DNA from: an uncultured Eubacteriales bacterium | GTDB lineage: Bacteria > Bacillota > Clostridia > Oscillospirales > Oscillospiraceae | Direction: 5' to 3' | DNA: 64,000 bases | NCBI GenBank assembly: GCA_900543625.1 | Contig: UQSF01000001.1 | Location: 169,474 to 233,473 of the forward strand | In this document: positions 63,181-64,000 of the stretch, in pieces | Numbering within the stretch: position 1 is the stretch's first letter | Layout of the letters: the number at the start of each line of letters is the position of its first letter | Notes under the pieces: generated by a model | What the model saw: only the letters and a program-made list of their open reading frames with translations | What the model was told of the DNA's origin: nothing | Databases searched by the model: none | Translations under genes and position numbers: made by a program

Positions 63181-64000
63181 TTACTTTTTATCTGTTTTCT
63201 GCTCCAACAGCTTGATGGAATCCAGATAATCGCGCTCAACTTCGCTGAGGGTACGGGCTTTGTATTTTCTGTACTCGCCGGTTGCCTTGTCGATAGCCTG
63301 CTTATGGCTGACGCTTCCGTTGCCAACCAGCAGCTGCTCTCCGCTCATGGTCAGAATCCGATCAAGATGCTCCGACCAGTCCTGCATGGTCATTGCCTGC
63401 TCTCGCTCCGCCTGTCGTTCCGCAAAATCCAGATAGCCGGACACAAGCTGTCCCATAGCACGAAGCTCTTTCTCGTTCAGATAGTTCTTGGCAACTACTG
63501 CCTCTTTCAGCGTGGGCTGACTGCCCACAAAGGTGGTCAATCCCATAAATTCTTTCTCCGCATCGGCGCGTGTGTAAATGACCTCCGCCGCGGTTTGTCC
63601 ATGAATGGCATAATGAATCTTGTTTTGGACTTTCTTGAAAAACTGAATGGAGATTTCCGCCTTGGGATCATAGTCAATACTGGTCGCGTAGATTTCAAGC
63701 ACCTGTCGATAAAACACCTTTTCCGAAGCACGGATATCGCGGATACGCTCCAGCAGCTCCTTGAAGTATCCGCCGCCACCCAGATTTTTCAGGCGCTCAT
63801 CATCCAGAGCAAAGCCTTTTCGCATATACTCCTTCAAAATTCCTGTTGCCCAAATACGAAACTGCACGCCGCGCTGAGATTTCACACGGTAGCCGACAGA
63901 AATGATGACATCGAGATTATAGTAATCCACCTGATAAGTCTTACCGTCAGCGGCAGTTGTTGCAAAATTTGCAACAACTGCTTCTCGCTTCAATTCGCCC
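63181..64000 (-). CDS. RhuM-family virulence-type protein, 5' partial
   Basis: The frame runs off the right edge, with GELKREAVVANFATTAADGK as the first visible residues; ordinary RhuM proteins have about 60 more N-terminal residues, so the start is outside the window. The core YNLDVIISVGYRVKSQRGVQFRIWAT is the conserved RhuM block, followed by a C-terminal part with EIYATSIDYDP and a helical tail. RhuM genes are typical cargo of mobile elements; the function is not known. It lies 20 bases upstream of the recombinase gene and is probably co-transcribed. Confidence 0.85.
   Translation of the reverse strand, partial: GELKREAVVANFATTAADGKTYQVDYYNLDVIISVGYRVKSQRGVQFRIWATGILKEYMRKGFALDDERLKNLGGGGYFKELLERIRDIRASEKVFYRQVLEIYATSIDYDPKAEISIQFFKKVQNKIHYAIHGQTAAEVIYTRADAEKEFMGLTTFVGSQPTLKEAVVAKNYLNEKELRAMGQLVSGYLDFAERQAEREQAMTMQDWSEHLDRILTMSGEQLLVGNGSVSHKQAIDKATGEYRKYKARTLSEVERDYLDSIKLLEQKTDKK

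Noticed and set aside
1..64000. CRISPR arrays, rRNA and tRNA genes
   Set aside because: No regularly spaced repeats, and no rRNA- or tRNA-like sequence was found in the intergenic stretches on reading; a covariance-model scan was not possible here.

Overview
The window looks like the chromosome of a GC-rich, anaerobic, spore-forming gut Firmicute of the Clostridia, most likely the order Oscillospirales. The reasons are a CotF-type coat protein, an EFR1-type ferrodoxin, an S-layer-anchored phosphoesterase, a thiamine-salvage operon under a TPP riboswitch, CXXC/4Fe-4S membrane proteins and the general codon and GC style. This placement is inference; no rRNA or tRNA gene was seen. The first 49 kb is mostly compact operons with 4-base ATGA overlaps. 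The last 14 kb is an accessory region with broken genes and serine recombinases.

Layout. 1-2.6 kb: end of a ferrodoxin gene and two nitrilase-superfamily hydrolases. 2.6-6.6 kb: thiM-thiE-thiD-cytX thiamine salvage behind a terminator-type TPP riboswitch. 6.6-9.8 kb: a secreted, SLH-anchored metallophosphoesterase with a duplicated leader. 9.8-18.3 kb: an eight-gene operon from DAHP synthase to phenylalanine and tyrosine, preceded by a complete attenuator (sigma-70 promoter, Phe/Tyr-rich leader peptide, mutually exclusive hairpins). It includes an AroE-AroK fusion and lacks aroC. 18.3-23.3 kb: a CotF-like protein, a TrmH-type methylase, and a metal-chelate ABC importer with an FmdE-like protein. 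23.4-30 kb: pstSCAB-phoU and a PhoB/PhoR pair behind TTTACA repeats. 30-38 kb: a NikABCDE/Opp-type importer plus a methyltransferase, divergent from an M14-type hydrolase plus a paralogous methyltransferase. 38-43 kb: a small HMA protein, Nudix and DUF1810 proteins, an MBOAT/DHHW acyl-transfer pair and a threonine-dehydratase-like enzyme. 43-49.5 kb: a TlpA lipoprotein, a 4Fe-4S membrane protein and a CXXC microprotein, divergent from a two-component system; then a YeiH-type exporter divergent from a LysR regulator.

49.5-64 kb: remnants of an M20 peptidase and an MFS transporter fused by a deletion, an ATC-hydrolase-family gene, a serine recombinase fragment, and a ten-gene redox/hydrolase cluster controlled by a LysR protein. 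That cluster holds three flavodoxins (two exported), a CMD-cupin protein, an aldo/keto reductase, an iron alcohol dehydrogenase, lipoprotein hydrolases and a DUF4405 protein. A full-length large serine recombinase and a partial RhuM gene follow. Two genes in the cluster carry in-frame nonsense codons.

The most interesting signals are three. First, a common operator (AT, a 13-base C-tract/G-tract inverted repeat, then the -35 box) occurs at three promoters and ties the FmdE/FecCD importer to the divergent Nik-type importer/methyltransferase/M14 locus, suggesting one metal- or metallophore-related regulon. Second, the aromatic operon has a ribosome-mediated attenuator whose four segments can be read directly. 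Third, a hairpin-rich dispersed repeat occurs in three intergenic sites, with paired base changes that preserve a stem.
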